Source: Anaerolineales bacterium (GTDB lineage: Bacteria; Chloroflexota; Anaerolineae; Anaerolineales; Villigracilaceae). From it: a stretch of 64,000 nt of DNA. Below are positions 43,826 through 52,607 of this stretch, piece by piece (the stretch's first letter is position 1; every line of letters begins with the position of its first letter). The position numbers and the translations under genes are program-made. The notes beneath the pieces were generated by a model, which searched no databases, was not told where the DNA came from, and saw only the letters and a list, made by a program, of their open reading frames with translations. The stretch is taken from contig JANJTV010000055.1 in NCBI GenBank assembly GCA_024710905.1, positions 33,146 through 97,145 on the forward strand, read 5' to 3'.

Positions 43826-44505
43826 AGCGTCTCATCCTCAAAACGGTAACCAACCCCGCGCACGGTTACGATCAGGTTGTCATCGCCCAGCTTCTGGCGC
43901 ACATGCCCAAGGTGCACATCCACAACACGCATTTCGCCATAGTAGGTTGTGCCCCAAACTTTCTCAAGCAGTTGCTCGCGGGTCAACACCCGGCCGCGGT
44001 TCTCTGCCAGGGCTTTGAGCAAGTCAAACTCAAGGGTGGTCAGGTCGATTTTTGAATCATCCACTGTTACAAGGCGGGCAGGGACGTCAATCCGTACCCG
44101 TTTAAAGGAAAGGATCTCGGCCTCCCCCAGGCCGCCCACCGATTTCATGCGCCGCAGCGCGGCCTTGATGCGCGCCACCAGTTCACGCGGGCTGAACGGC
44201 TTGGTAACATAGTCATCTGCGCCAACGGAAAGCCCTACCACCTTGTCGGTTTCCTCGGTTCGGGCCGTCAGCAGGATGACGTATACATTCGACTCACGGC
44301 GTAACCGGCTGAGCACTTCCATACCGTCCATGCCCGGCAGCATGACATCCAGCACAATGATGTCCGGTTTATAGGCGCGGGCGGCCTTTAGCCCGGATTC
44401 GCCATCGGAGGCAGTGAACACCTCATATCCTTCCGGCTTCAGGTAAGCCGCCACCAGGTTGGTGATACTGGCTTCGTCATCTACGATCAATATTTTGGTC
44501 GTCAT
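43822..44505 (-). CDS. OmpR/PhoB-family response regulator
   Basis: This 227-residue regulator has an intact receiver (ILIVDDEAS, phospho-Asp in VLDVMLPGMDG, Thr in LTART, Lys in VTKPFS) and a winged-helix output domain (LTTLEFDLLKALAENRGRVL, then VDVHLGHVRQKLGD). It is the partner of the adjacent histidine kinase. The ATG at 44505 has AGGAAAC upstream; the longer frame runs into the divergent NYN promoter region. Confidence 0.95.
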   Translation of the reverse strand: MTTKILIVDDEASITNLVAAYLKPEGYEVFTASDGESGLKAARAYKPDIIVLDVMLPGMDGMEVLSRLRRESNVYVILLTARTEETDKVVGLSVGADDYVTKPFSPRELVARIKAALRRMKSVGGLGEAEILSFKRVRIDVPARLVTVDDSKIDLTTLEFDLLKALAENRGRVLTREQLLEKVWGTTYYGEMRVVDVHLGHVRQKLGDDNLIVTVRGVGYRFEDETL

Positions 44506-44611
44506 ATTGTTTCCTGGTTCAAAACCAATTTTGTTTAAAGAATACAACAAGCACATATATGGCAGGCAAAGCACGCTTAAAGATTGGATAAAGAATGCCT
44601 ACCCTGTACAG

Positions 44612-44617
44612 TATAAT
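44612..44617 (+). promoter_or_regulatory. -10 box of leaderless promoter for the NYN-domain gene
   Basis: TATAAT lies 6 nt before the ATG at 44624. No ribosome-binding site is present. Confidence 0.55.
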
Positions 44618-44623
44618 CAAACC

Positions 44624-45409
44624 ATGCATGATGAACAAAACAAATCCCAAACTCGACCCAAAATCGCCATCCTGATCGATGGTGACAACGCCCAGGCCGG
44701 GCTGCTGCCACAAATGTTGGTAGAGGCCGGAAAACAGGGCCAGGTAACCGTTCGCCGCATTTACGGCGACTGGACTACCGCCAATATGAACTCTTGGAAG
44801 GATGTACTAAACTTCCATGCCTTCCAACCCATCCAACAATTCCGCTACACCATTGGCAAGAATGCCACTGACAGCGCCATGATCATCGACGCCATGGATA
44901 TCCTACATGATGGTGTGGTAGATGGCTTTTGCCTCGTCTCCTCCGACAGCGATTACACCCGGCTGGCTACCCGCATCCGTGAATCCGGCACTTTTGTGAT
45001 GGGCATCGGCGAAAAGAAAACGCCAAAACCTTTCGTCAACGCCTGCGACCTGTTTGTGTACACCGAAAACCTGCAGCCGGAACCCAAGCGCAGCAAACCG
45101 CCTGTAAAGCAGCCCGCCAAACCGGCCAACAACAATGGCGCAGCAGCCAACAAAAAGAAAGAAGAGGGCAAGGAAGAAACAGACCCCATGCCGCTGCTGG
45201 AAAAAGCCTTCGAAATGTCCGTCCAGGAGGATGGTTGGGCTTCACTGGCCGTGTTTGGGAATTCGCTTTACCAGATTGACCCCGGCTTTGACCCGCGCAC
45301 GTATGGACACAGGCAACTCTCCCGCCTGCTGGGGAGCCTGAAATCTTTCGAGATGAAAAGCCAGGAAAGCGGTGGCTCAACATTATTCTTCATCAAAATC
45401 AAAGAATAA
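44624..45409 (+). CDS. NYN domain PIN-like nuclease with C-terminal LOTUS/OST-HTH domain
   Basis: The protein has 261 residues. The N-terminal NYN domain has the acidic residues of the PIN-like fold in AILIDGDNAQAG, the DSAMIIDAMD segment and the SSDSDYTRLA motif. A charged Lys/Pro/Ala-rich linker (about residues 165-190) leads to a C-terminal winged LOTUS-like domain (LLEKAFEMSVQEDGWASLAV, then YGHRQLSRLLGSL). The combination is known for bacterial MARF1/LabA-like proteins that probably degrade or bind RNA. It is divergent from the two-component operon. Confidence 0.88.
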   Translation: MHDEQNKSQTRPKIAILIDGDNAQAGLLPQMLVEAGKQGQVTVRRIYGDWTTANMNSWKDVLNFHAFQPIQQFRYTIGKNATDSAMIIDAMDILHDGVVDGFCLVSSDSDYTRLATRIRESGTFVMGIGEKKTPKPFVNACDLFVYTENLQPEPKRSKPPVKQPAKPANNNGAAANKKKEEGKEETDPMPLLEKAFEMSVQEDGWASLAVFGNSLYQIDPGFDPRTYGHRQLSRLLGSLKSFEMKSQESGGSTLFFIKIKE

Positions 45410-45424
45410 TTCACAAAGATCAAG

Positions 45425-45457
45425 AAATGACCGGATTGAAACGTCGGGTCATTTTTT
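45425..45457. terminator. Bidirectional terminator
   Basis: AAATGACC and GGTCATTT form an 8-bp stem with a 14-nt loop that holds a weak inner pairing, followed by a T-run. It lies between the convergent NYN and GT4 genes. Confidence 0.75.
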
Positions 45458-45471
45458 GAACCGCGCTTTTA

Positions 45472-46725
45472 TCAAATAAACAATTTGCCCCGGCCATGCA
45501 AGGCCTGGTGATAGACCGCCGTGACCTGGCGGGCAATGTGCTCCCAGGCATACGAACGGGCATACTCCGCCGCCCTTGCCCCCATGCCCTGGCGTAATTT
45601 CTCATCTTTGAGCAGCAGGTTTAATTTCTCGCACAATGCGCCGGGGTCCTGGTCTGGCACATGGAAGCCGGTTTCCCCATCCTGCACCAGGAAGGCCAGC
45701 CCACCAACCTGCGAAGCGATCACCGGCGTACCGCAGGCCATTGCCTCCAGCGCCACCATGCCAAACGATTCATAGTGCGACGGCATGACCAGTACTTCAG
45801 CGGCTGAATAGTAATATGGCAGGGTATCCTGCCCGCGCTTGCCGAGGAAGATAACCATCTCGCTTTTGCTTAATTCATTGACCAGGGATTGCAGGCGGGT
45901 CATTTCCACAGTCATGGCCTCCGGGTTGGCTTCCGGGTCGCCTCCAATGATTGCCAGTACCGGGCGTTCAGACAGGGGAATATCCAGGCAGGTCATGGCC
46001 TGGATGAGCGTATCCACCCCCTTGAGCGGTTCGATGCGCCCAACAAACAGGATGACCCGATCCTCCGCCGGGACCCCAACAAATTGTTTGGCCTCGTCAG
46101 GCGGGATGGGATAAAAATGGCTGGTATCTACTCCCGGCGGAATAATGGTGATTTTATTAACGTCAGCCTTGTACAGCCATTGCAGCTGGGCTTGCTCGGC
46201 CAGCGTGGCAGCTATGACCCGGTCGGCACGTTTCAGGACACGCCGTTCGCCATCCAGCCGGTAAGGGCCTTCTTTTTCTTCCTCCCGGGTTGCAATGCGA
46301 TTCTTCATCTCTCCCAGCGTGTGGAACATGTGAATCATTGGCACATTCCAGCCATCCGCCAACAACTCCGCTGCCAGGCCGGACTGCCAGTAATGGCTGT
46401 GGATGATGTCGTAATTCATATTCTTTTCGATGGCGAACTGTTCCACACCACGGATGAACTCCGGCAGGTGATCCACCATCTCACGCTTGGTCAGCGGGCG
46501 TTCCGGCCCGGCCGGAACGTGCACCACGCGATTACCATAACCTAGGTCGTGCAAGACATGCGGCACATGTTCGTCCTGCGAACGAGTGAACACATCCACA
46601 TGGATTCCCTGGCGGCCCAACTCGCGGGTCAGGTCACGGACGTAAACATTCATCCCGCCGGTGTCTTTACCGCCCAGGGTGGCCAATGGACAGGTGTGAT
46701 AAGAAAGCATGGCAACATTCAGCAT
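45472..46725 (-). CDS. Family 4 glycosyltransferase (GT-B)
   Basis: The 417-residue protein has the MshA/sucrose-phosphate-synthase-like N-terminus (GGMNVYVRDLTRELGRQG), DIIHSHYWQSG, a C-terminal GT-B domain with FVGRIEPLKGVDTLIQA, and the E-x7-E motif in ESFGMVALEAMACGTPVIA. A nucleotide sugar is transferred to an unknown acceptor; similarity to inositol-phosphate and sucrose-phosphate enzymes gives only a family hint. The ATG at 46725 lies 6 nt after a minus-strand TACAAT, so the mRNA is probably leaderless; the upstream 33 codons in frame look non-coding. Confidence 0.9.
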   Translation of the reverse strand: MLNVAMLSYHTCPLATLGGKDTGGMNVYVRDLTRELGRQGIHVDVFTRSQDEHVPHVLHDLGYGNRVVHVPAGPERPLTKREMVDHLPEFIRGVEQFAIEKNMNYDIIHSHYWQSGLAAELLADGWNVPMIHMFHTLGEMKNRIATREEEKEGPYRLDGERRVLKRADRVIAATLAEQAQLQWLYKADVNKITIIPPGVDTSHFYPIPPDEAKQFVGVPAEDRVILFVGRIEPLKGVDTLIQAMTCLDIPLSERPVLAIIGGDPEANPEAMTVEMTRLQSLVNELSKSEMVIFLGKRGQDTLPYYYSAAEVLVMPSHYESFGMVALEAMACGTPVIASQVGGLAFLVQDGETGFHVPDQDPGALCEKLNLLLKDEKLRQGMGARAAEYARSYAWEHIARQVTAVYHQALHGRGKLFI

Positions 46726-46731
46726 GGTTGT

Positions 46732-46737
46732 ATTGTA
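46732..46737 (-). promoter_or_regulatory. -10 box of leaderless promoter for the GT4 gene
   Basis: TACAAT on the minus strand lies 6 nt before the ATG at 46725, without a ribosome-binding site. Confidence 0.55.
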
Positions 46738-46769
46738 CAGCAGAGCAGGAAACTTCGCAGCAGGTTCAC

Positions 46770-46812
46770 GAACAAAAAGACGCGGAGCGTTATCGGCTCC
46801 ACGTCTTTTATG
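46770..46812 (-). terminator. Rho-independent terminator
   Basis: A 14-bp stem with one mismatch (46775-46788 with 46796-46809) and a 7-nt loop is followed on the minus strand by TTTTTGTT. It ends the small membrane protein gene at 46840. Confidence 0.8.
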
Positions 46813-46839
46813 CGTCAGGTTCAATCGCCTGGCAACGTG

Positions 46840-47091
46840 CTAATCGTAATTACCATCCCGAAATACCGACATGATGACAAACACCAGCACCGCAGCCATG
46901 ACCACGGCCAGTACGATCAGCAGGATGTTCCCATCGGGCGGCATGACCATCAGCAACAAAGGCACCAGCACCCCAAGGGCAAAGACCATCGCCAGGAACG
47001 GCACAGCCGGACCGGGGCGGGAGTATTCGTCCTCGTCGGTCTTATTGATGATTACTTCGCGAAAGTGATGTTTTCTCAAGACTCTGGCCAT
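46840..47091 (-). CDS. Small two-helix membrane protein of unknown function
   Basis: This 83-residue protein has a basic N-terminus (ARVLRKHHFREVI) with an acidic stretch and two membrane helices (VPFLAMVFALGVLVPLLLMV and ILLIVLAVVMAAVLVFVIM). I do not recognise the family. The ATG at 47091 is preferred to a TTG two codons upstream. It lies between the ParB/TPR operon and a terminator and has its own transcription end, so it is probably a real gene. Confidence 0.6.
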   Translation of the reverse strand: MARVLRKHHFREVIINKTDEDEYSRPGPAVPFLAMVFALGVLVPLLLMVMPPDGNILLIVLAVVMAAVLVFVIMSVFRDGNYD

Positions 47092-47222
47092 TTCCAAGTT
47101 CCCGTGCTGAATAGCAACAATAATAGATGCTGCATTTTGACACGAGAACTTACTAAAGAAAATTACAGAAACATTCGTCCAATATTACAGATTGATTGCA
47201 AAGCCAAGCCAACCGCATACGG

Positions 47223-49685
47223 CTAACTGGTACAGGCATCCAGCAAGGCGGCAAAGCGCGGATCTTCGCGGATGAAATCCAGGTCGGGGTCATTTTCCAG
47301 AGCCCCACGGGAGGCTGCTTCGTGATCAATGGCCGCTTTCAGGAATTCCAGCGCCCGGTCTGCGTTGCCGCAAATGGACTGGAAGCAAGCCTGGTTGTAT
47401 GCCGTCTCCAACTTGACGCGTGGGGCAGCAAACTTAATATGTGCCTGGGCTTCCACTTCCATCCCCAGTTTACGGAAGTTGCTAGCCAATGCGCAGTGCG
47501 AATAGACATGGTCGGGGTCCAGGTCAACAGCCTTCTGGAAGGCATCAATTGCTTCCTGGTAGCGCTTCAAGTGAGAGAAAACACTTCCCAGATTGCGATG
47601 GTAGACGGCTACAGTCGGTGCCAACTCAATGGCTGTCTGGTATGGCCCAATGGCTTCTTCGTAGTTTCCCATATCGACGTACGTATTGCCCAACATGTTC
47701 CAGGCACGCGGATTCTTGGGGTTTTCCTGCGAGGTTTGCATAAACCGCAACAGCTCCTTTTGTACCCGGTCATCTGCTGCCGGTTGGGTCGCCGGGGCAG
47801 GCTGGGCCTCTTCAGCCACCATCACAACCAGTTCGGCTTCTGGCTTGTCCAGCACTTCCACTTCCAGGAGGGCAGCTGCAACCTGTGGGGCAACGGGAAC
47901 GTCATCCGGCAATTGGCTGAGCAGGCTCTCGGCAGGTTCCAGGCCAGGCTCCGGGAGTACGTCTTCGGCCGGGCCAGCCAATTCATCCAATTTTTCACGC
48001 AGCACTTCCGCCAACGGAAGATCCACTTCTTCTTCGATGAAGGCTTCTTCGGAAGACTCATCCTGCCCTTCCACAGTTTCGACGACAACCTCTTCCTCGG
48101 CGACCGGGCTTTCAACGACTGACTCAAGCGGGGCGTCTTCTTCCGTCTCAACAATCGGCTCCATCTCCCGAACAGAATTCTGAACCACCTCCATGACGGC
48201 GGTTTCGCCCAGCGCACGGGCCACAAAATCTTCGGTTTCGCGGGTTGAGAATTTGTTTTCCAGCACCCAGTGCAGGACATTCTCCTGGGCCTGGGTGTCG
48301 GTGATGGCCAGCAATGCCAGGGCCTGCTGCACGTTAATGTCGCCACGCGCCAGGGCGCGGCGCGCGCCTTCGGAGAGTTCCAGCAGGCGCAAGGCCTGGT
48401 TGATGGATTCAATGCTGACGCAGGCGCGTTCAGCCAGCTGCTCAACGGTCAGTTCGTATTCAGCCAGCATGTATTGATATGTGCGGGCCAGGTCGAGAGC
48501 GTTGACCGGCTGGCTCAGGTTGTCCGTTAAGGCCAGTTCAATGCGCAGGCGCGGGTCTGTGCTACGCACCACCACCGGCACAGTCTCGAGGCCAGCCTGA
48601 CGGGCGGCTTCGAGACGACGTTCACCAGAGATGACCATAAAAATGTCACGTTCGCCATTCGGAGTGACCAGCAACGGCTGCAGGATGCCATATAAGCGGA
48701 CCGATTCCACAAGGTTGTCTACATCCAACTCCTCGCGAATCTGGTAAGGGTTGGAGACAATCCGATCGATTGACAATTCCTGGAACGGCGCGGGGGAAGG
48801 CAGGATTGCCAGGCCATCATCAACTGATTTGGCCAGGAGAACTTCCTCCCCGGAAACTTCTTCCACCTGCTCAAAGAGTTCGGAAATCGGGGGCAGGGCT
48901 GGTTCAGCCACTGATTCTGTGGCTTCAGGCTCTCCAGTTGCTTCAGCTGGCATCTCAACTTCCATTGCAACCAGTTCCGGGGCTGGTGTTTGCTCCTCAA
49001 TATTCGCCATAGCCTCCTCGGAAAGTTCCGGCTGGGGAGTTTCTTCGGCAACCGGCGACTCTACCGATTCACTCACATCTTCCGGCGCAACCTCTTCAGC
49101 AACAAATTCAGGGGCATCCTCGGCCAGAACATCCTCGGCCACAGGCACAGGCGTTTCGATTTCGGCAGTTTCCATTGCTTCGGCCTGTGGCTGCTCCACG
49201 GGAACAGTTTCGGTTTCACTGTCGACTTCAGCAAGGGGCTCATCGTCCAAAGCGGGTTCACTGGCGGCGGGCAGTTCAGCAATGATCTCCGCCACCGGTT
49301 CTTCTTCAATCTCAACCAGTTTTTCTTCTTCCTGTTCCGGCTGGTTTTCTAGCAGGCGATCAGCCGTGCTGAGAAAATTGGCGCGAGCTGCTTCATGTTT
49401 TGGCTCCAGCACAAGAGCGTTTTCGAAGGCTTGCTGTGCGCGGTCGATTTCATTCAACTGCAGGTAAATCTCGCCGATCTGGTTCCACAGCGTGGCTTTG
49501 CCGGGCTGTTCCGGCATGGCGTCTATGGCGCGGGCATAGGCATTGATTGCATCCTGGTAATCCCCAGATTTTTTGTAGATATTGCCCAGTTCGTTCCAGG
49601 TGGCATAGCCAGCAGGTGAAATTCTGGCAGCATTGGCCTGGCGGGCAGCGGCCGATTGGCCGGAAGCAGCGAAGTCTGTTTTCAT
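47223..49685 (-). CDS. TPR-ParB-TPR chimeric protein with long acidic linkers
   Basis: The protein has 820 residues. It begins with two TPR units (about 25-110), then a Glu/Pro/Val-rich acidic low-complexity linker (about 115-295). A ParB/Srx-type domain follows (about 300-400): NPYQIREEL, the GERR motif in ISGERRLEAARQAG, and a DNLSQ sequence in place of ENxQR. Then come a ParB HTH region (VEQLAERACVSIESINQALR), a second acidic linker and three to four C-terminal TPRs (from about 655). ParB domains bind CTP and DNA sites; TPRs bind proteins. No ParA gene is near. It is the last gene of the operon starting at 54323, 33 nt after the other chimera. Confidence 0.85.
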   Translation of the reverse strand: MKTDFAASGQSAAARQANAARISPAGYATWNELGNIYKKSGDYQDAINAYARAIDAMPEQPGKATLWNQIGEIYLQLNEIDRAQQAFENALVLEPKHEAARANFLSTADRLLENQPEQEEEKLVEIEEEPVAEIIAELPAASEPALDDEPLAEVDSETETVPVEQPQAEAMETAEIETPVPVAEDVLAEDAPEFVAEEVAPEDVSESVESPVAEETPQPELSEEAMANIEEQTPAPELVAMEVEMPAEATGEPEATESVAEPALPPISELFEQVEEVSGEEVLLAKSVDDGLAILPSPAPFQELSIDRIVSNPYQIREELDVDNLVESVRLYGILQPLLVTPNGERDIFMVISGERRLEAARQAGLETVPVVVRSTDPRLRIELALTDNLSQPVNALDLARTYQYMLAEYELTVEQLAERACVSIESINQALRLLELSEGARRALARGDINVQQALALLAITDTQAQENVLHWVLENKFSTRETEDFVARALGETAVMEVVQNSVREMEPIVETEEDAPLESVVESPVAEEEVVVETVEGQDESSEEAFIEEEVDLPLAEVLREKLDELAGPAEDVLPEPGLEPAESLLSQLPDDVPVAPQVAAALLEVEVLDKPEAELVVMVAEEAQPAPATQPAADDRVQKELLRFMQTSQENPKNPRAWNMLGNTYVDMGNYEEAIGPYQTAIELAPTVAVYHRNLGSVFSHLKRYQEAIDAFQKAVDLDPDHVYSHCALASNFRKLGMEVEAQAHIKFAAPRVKLETAYNQACFQSICGNADRALEFLKAAIDHEAASRGALENDPDLDFIREDPRFAALLDACTS

Positions 49686-49718
49686 GATTGTTTCCTTTCG
49701 TCCATTCAGGCAGTTATC

Positions 49719-52607
49719 TTAAGCAGCATTGGAAGGCTGCACGGCGCGATTACTCATCAACAAGGCGCGGGTACGGGCCACCAGGGCTGCGCCAGGGCGG
49801 TCTTCGCGCTGCGATTCGGATTCTTCATCACGCGGGGAAATAAATTCATCAACCAGGCGTTCTTCCGTGTGGATGGTTTCGGGGGCAATTTCCGCATCTC
49901 CACTGGCCGCAATGGCCTGGCCGCCAAGCGAATTACGCACGAACAATTCCGTCTGTGCGGCGCTCATGCCGCGATCCAGGATGTGCTGCAGGGCAATATT
50001 CTGCGCCTGGGGGGTGCTCAACCAGAGCAGGTTGCGGGCATGTTCATAAGTAATTCGTCCCTGCGAGAGCGCCGCCTTGACCTTGTCGTTCAATTTCAAT
50101 AGGCGCAGCGTCTCGCTGACCGATGAAGTTGAACGGCCAACCAGGCTGGCGATATCTTCAATTGCCAGGCTGAGTTCAGCGTTCAGGCGTTCGTAAAGGT
50201 TGGCCAGCACCAAAGGATTCAGGTCTGTGCGGCGGGCGGCCTCCACCAGGTCTTGTTCCATGCGTTCCAATTCGGCGGCACTACGAACAATGGCAGGCAC
50301 GGTCTGCAAGCCAACCTGTCGGGCGGCCTCAAGACGGCGCGCGCCCGCAATCAGGCAGTACTGCGCCGGGGCATCGGCGGGCATAACCACCAGTGGCATG
50401 ACGATCCCCAGCTTGCGTACCGACTCGACCAGGGAGGAAACATCCCCAACTTTGCGCGGCTGGTAGGGGTTGGGTTGGATGGCAGCCACGCTGACTTGCT
50501 GTACCGCCGAGATGGTCTCTTCACGGAAGACCCCGCCGTTGGATTTTTCCTCAAGCGGCAAGGCGTTCAATGGGCCGGTTCCCTTCTGGGTCGGGGCAGA
50601 TGGGGAAGGTTCATCTGCCTTGCCCTGCATGAATTCAATCATCTTTTGATATAGCGGGATGGCTTTTTCGCGCTGGCCTAATTGGGAGTAACAAAAAGCC
50701 AGATTGTTATAGGCCTGTTCAAAATTGGGATCACTCTCAATCGTGCGCTCGTAGGCTGCAACCGCTTCGGGATAATTCCCGGCATTGAAGTGCAGGTTGC
50801 CAACCTCGTGCCAGGCGCGGGCATCCATCTCGCGGGATGCTGCATCTGACAGGGCAGTGGAAGTGTTAAGGATTGGCATTTGATTCTCCTCCTCGGGCAG
50901 GTCAGGGTGGATAATTTCTTGCGCTTCTTTCCGGTTGGCGGGGCCGTGAATGTCTTCCGGCTCCGAAGTGTTTCCTGGCAGACGATCAACCTCGCCGCGG
51001 ACAGGGATCTGCTGCAATTCTGCTTCCAGCGCGTGCAGGACTTCAGCCGCGGGCGCGGGTGTTATTTCCAGGTGCGGCACCAGCTCGGAGATTGGCTGGA
51101 CAGGCTCGGGGGAGCCAGCCGGTTCGCTCATTCCTTCCGGTACGCGCCCCAGTAACTCGATGCTTTTCTTGAAGTACATTTCGGCATCCTGGTGACGGCC
51201 GGTTCGCGAACTGGCAATGGCGAGGTTGGCGTAAGAAATTTTTGCTGTTCGATCCAGTTGAATGGCTTTGTGATAGGCACGCAGGGCTTCTTCGTGGGAT
51301 TCGGCGTTGAAATAGACATTGCCGATCGCATTCCAGATCTCGGCGTTGCGCGTGTCCAGCCGAACGGCATTCCAGTAGGCACGCAGGGCGTTATGGGTAT
51401 CGGCCTGGCCTTCGTAGATCTGACCGAGGCAAACCCAGGCGGAGGTAAACCGTGGGCTGATCTGGACGGCTTTTTCGTAGGCGGTGATGGCCGAGCGCAG
51501 GTCGCCTGCCTGGGTATAGATGTGGCCGAGGCCGTTCCACGGGTTGGCAAAACCGGGTGAAAGCTCCACCGAGCGCTTGTAGGCCGCAATGGCCTCGCGG
51601 AACTGGGAAAGCTTGTAGTGGGCATTGCCGAGGCCATTCCAGGAGGTCGGGTCAGATGGGTTGTATTCAACGGCTTTTTTGAAGGCGGCCAGGGCTTCGG
51701 TGTCCTGGTTTAATTTGAGATACAGGCTGCCCAGGTTGGCCCAGGCAAAAATTTGCTCAGGCGCCAGGCGGATGGCTTCCTGGTAAGAAACGATGGCTTC
51801 ATCAGTCTGGTCAAGTTCAGTTTGGACAAGGGCAATGGCATTGTGACAGGCAGCCTGCAGCCAGGCGTCGCCTACGACTTCGGCCAGGGCGAGCGAGGAG
51901 TGAAGCAATTCGGCGGCTTTCTCGTAGCTTCCCTTGCGCCAGTGCAGGATGCCCAGTGTGAGCAGCAGGCTAGCACGGTTGGCGGTTGATTCAGCAGTGT
52001 CGGGCAGGTCGTTCAGCAGACTGCTGCGCAGGCTGATTTTCTGATCAGTATCTTCCAGGCTATCGGTATATTCCCCGGCCACCTGCCAGGTGGTTTCCAG
52101 TGCGCGCTGCAGGATTTGCTCTGGCTTGGGAGACTCAACAAATTCCACAACTCGGTGACGGAATGCCCAGTAATCCGGCGCGTGATGTGCCATGTCGCTG
52201 GCCTCGTTTTCAGTCAGCCAAAAGACAACGCGCACCCGGTTGGAGACAAAGGTTTCGCGGGCCTGGTTAAGTGCCTGGTAGGCGCTCAAATCGCCGCGGC
52301 GTACCGACCAGCGCAACCCGGCAACAAAATAGACCTGGTTGGGCGCAGCGGGTGGCGCAGTCAAGCGGGCAATCACCTGGTGGGTATCAGCCTGGCGGAA
52401 TTGCAACCAGATAACCTTTTGTCCGAGGTCAATCAGCTGGTTTTCCAGCGCGGCGGCCGCTTCTTCGTAAACATACTCGGAACCATAAACAGACAGGAGG
52501 ATGGAGGGGCGATCCCATTTGACCGCCAGTTCCAGTTCCTTAAACAAGGTATCGATGCGGTCCTCGAGCGGCTCGAGCATAGCATTTTTACCGTCCAGGC
52601 TATTCAT
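49719..52607 (-). CDS. NTPase-like-domain/TPR/ParB chimeric protein
   Basis: The protein has 962 residues. The N-terminal domain (about 10-150) contains a conserved RVRVVFWLTENEA and a DYWAFRHRVVEF segment; it resembles the P-loop-less or degenerate NTPase modules found ahead of TPRs in STAND-like proteins. About eight TPRs follow (215-500), then a Pro-rich linker, two more TPRs (about 600-660) and a C-terminal ParB domain (from about 700; PNPYQPRKV, GARRLEAARQVG) with its HTH. Box III reads EAARRTD instead of ENLQR, and the GERR motif is GARR, so CTP handling may be altered. It overlaps the ATPase gene by 8 nt. Confidence 0.85.
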   Translation of the reverse strand: MNSLDGKNAMLEPLEDRIDTLFKELELAVKWDRPSILLSVYGSEYVYEEAAAALENQLIDLGQKVIWLQFRQADTHQVIARLTAPPAAPNQVYFVAGLRWSVRRGDLSAYQALNQARETFVSNRVRVVFWLTENEASDMAHHAPDYWAFRHRVVEFVESPKPEQILQRALETTWQVAGEYTDSLEDTDQKISLRSSLLNDLPDTAESTANRASLLLTLGILHWRKGSYEKAAELLHSSLALAEVVGDAWLQAACHNAIALVQTELDQTDEAIVSYQEAIRLAPEQIFAWANLGSLYLKLNQDTEALAAFKKAVEYNPSDPTSWNGLGNAHYKLSQFREAIAAYKRSVELSPGFANPWNGLGHIYTQAGDLRSAITAYEKAVQISPRFTSAWVCLGQIYEGQADTHNALRAYWNAVRLDTRNAEIWNAIGNVYFNAESHEEALRAYHKAIQLDRTAKISYANLAIASSRTGRHQDAEMYFKKSIELLGRVPEGMSEPAGSPEPVQPISELVPHLEITPAPAAEVLHALEAELQQIPVRGEVDRLPGNTSEPEDIHGPANRKEAQEIIHPDLPEEENQMPILNTSTALSDAASREMDARAWHEVGNLHFNAGNYPEAVAAYERTIESDPNFEQAYNNLAFCYSQLGQREKAIPLYQKMIEFMQGKADEPSPSAPTQKGTGPLNALPLEEKSNGGVFREETISAVQQVSVAAIQPNPYQPRKVGDVSSLVESVRKLGIVMPLVVMPADAPAQYCLIAGARRLEAARQVGLQTVPAIVRSAAELERMEQDLVEAARRTDLNPLVLANLYERLNAELSLAIEDIASLVGRSTSSVSETLRLLKLNDKVKAALSQGRITYEHARNLLWLSTPQAQNIALQHILDRGMSAAQTELFVRNSLGGQAIAASGDAEIAPETIHTEERLVDEFISPRDEESESQREDRPGAALVARTRALLMSNRAVQPSNAA

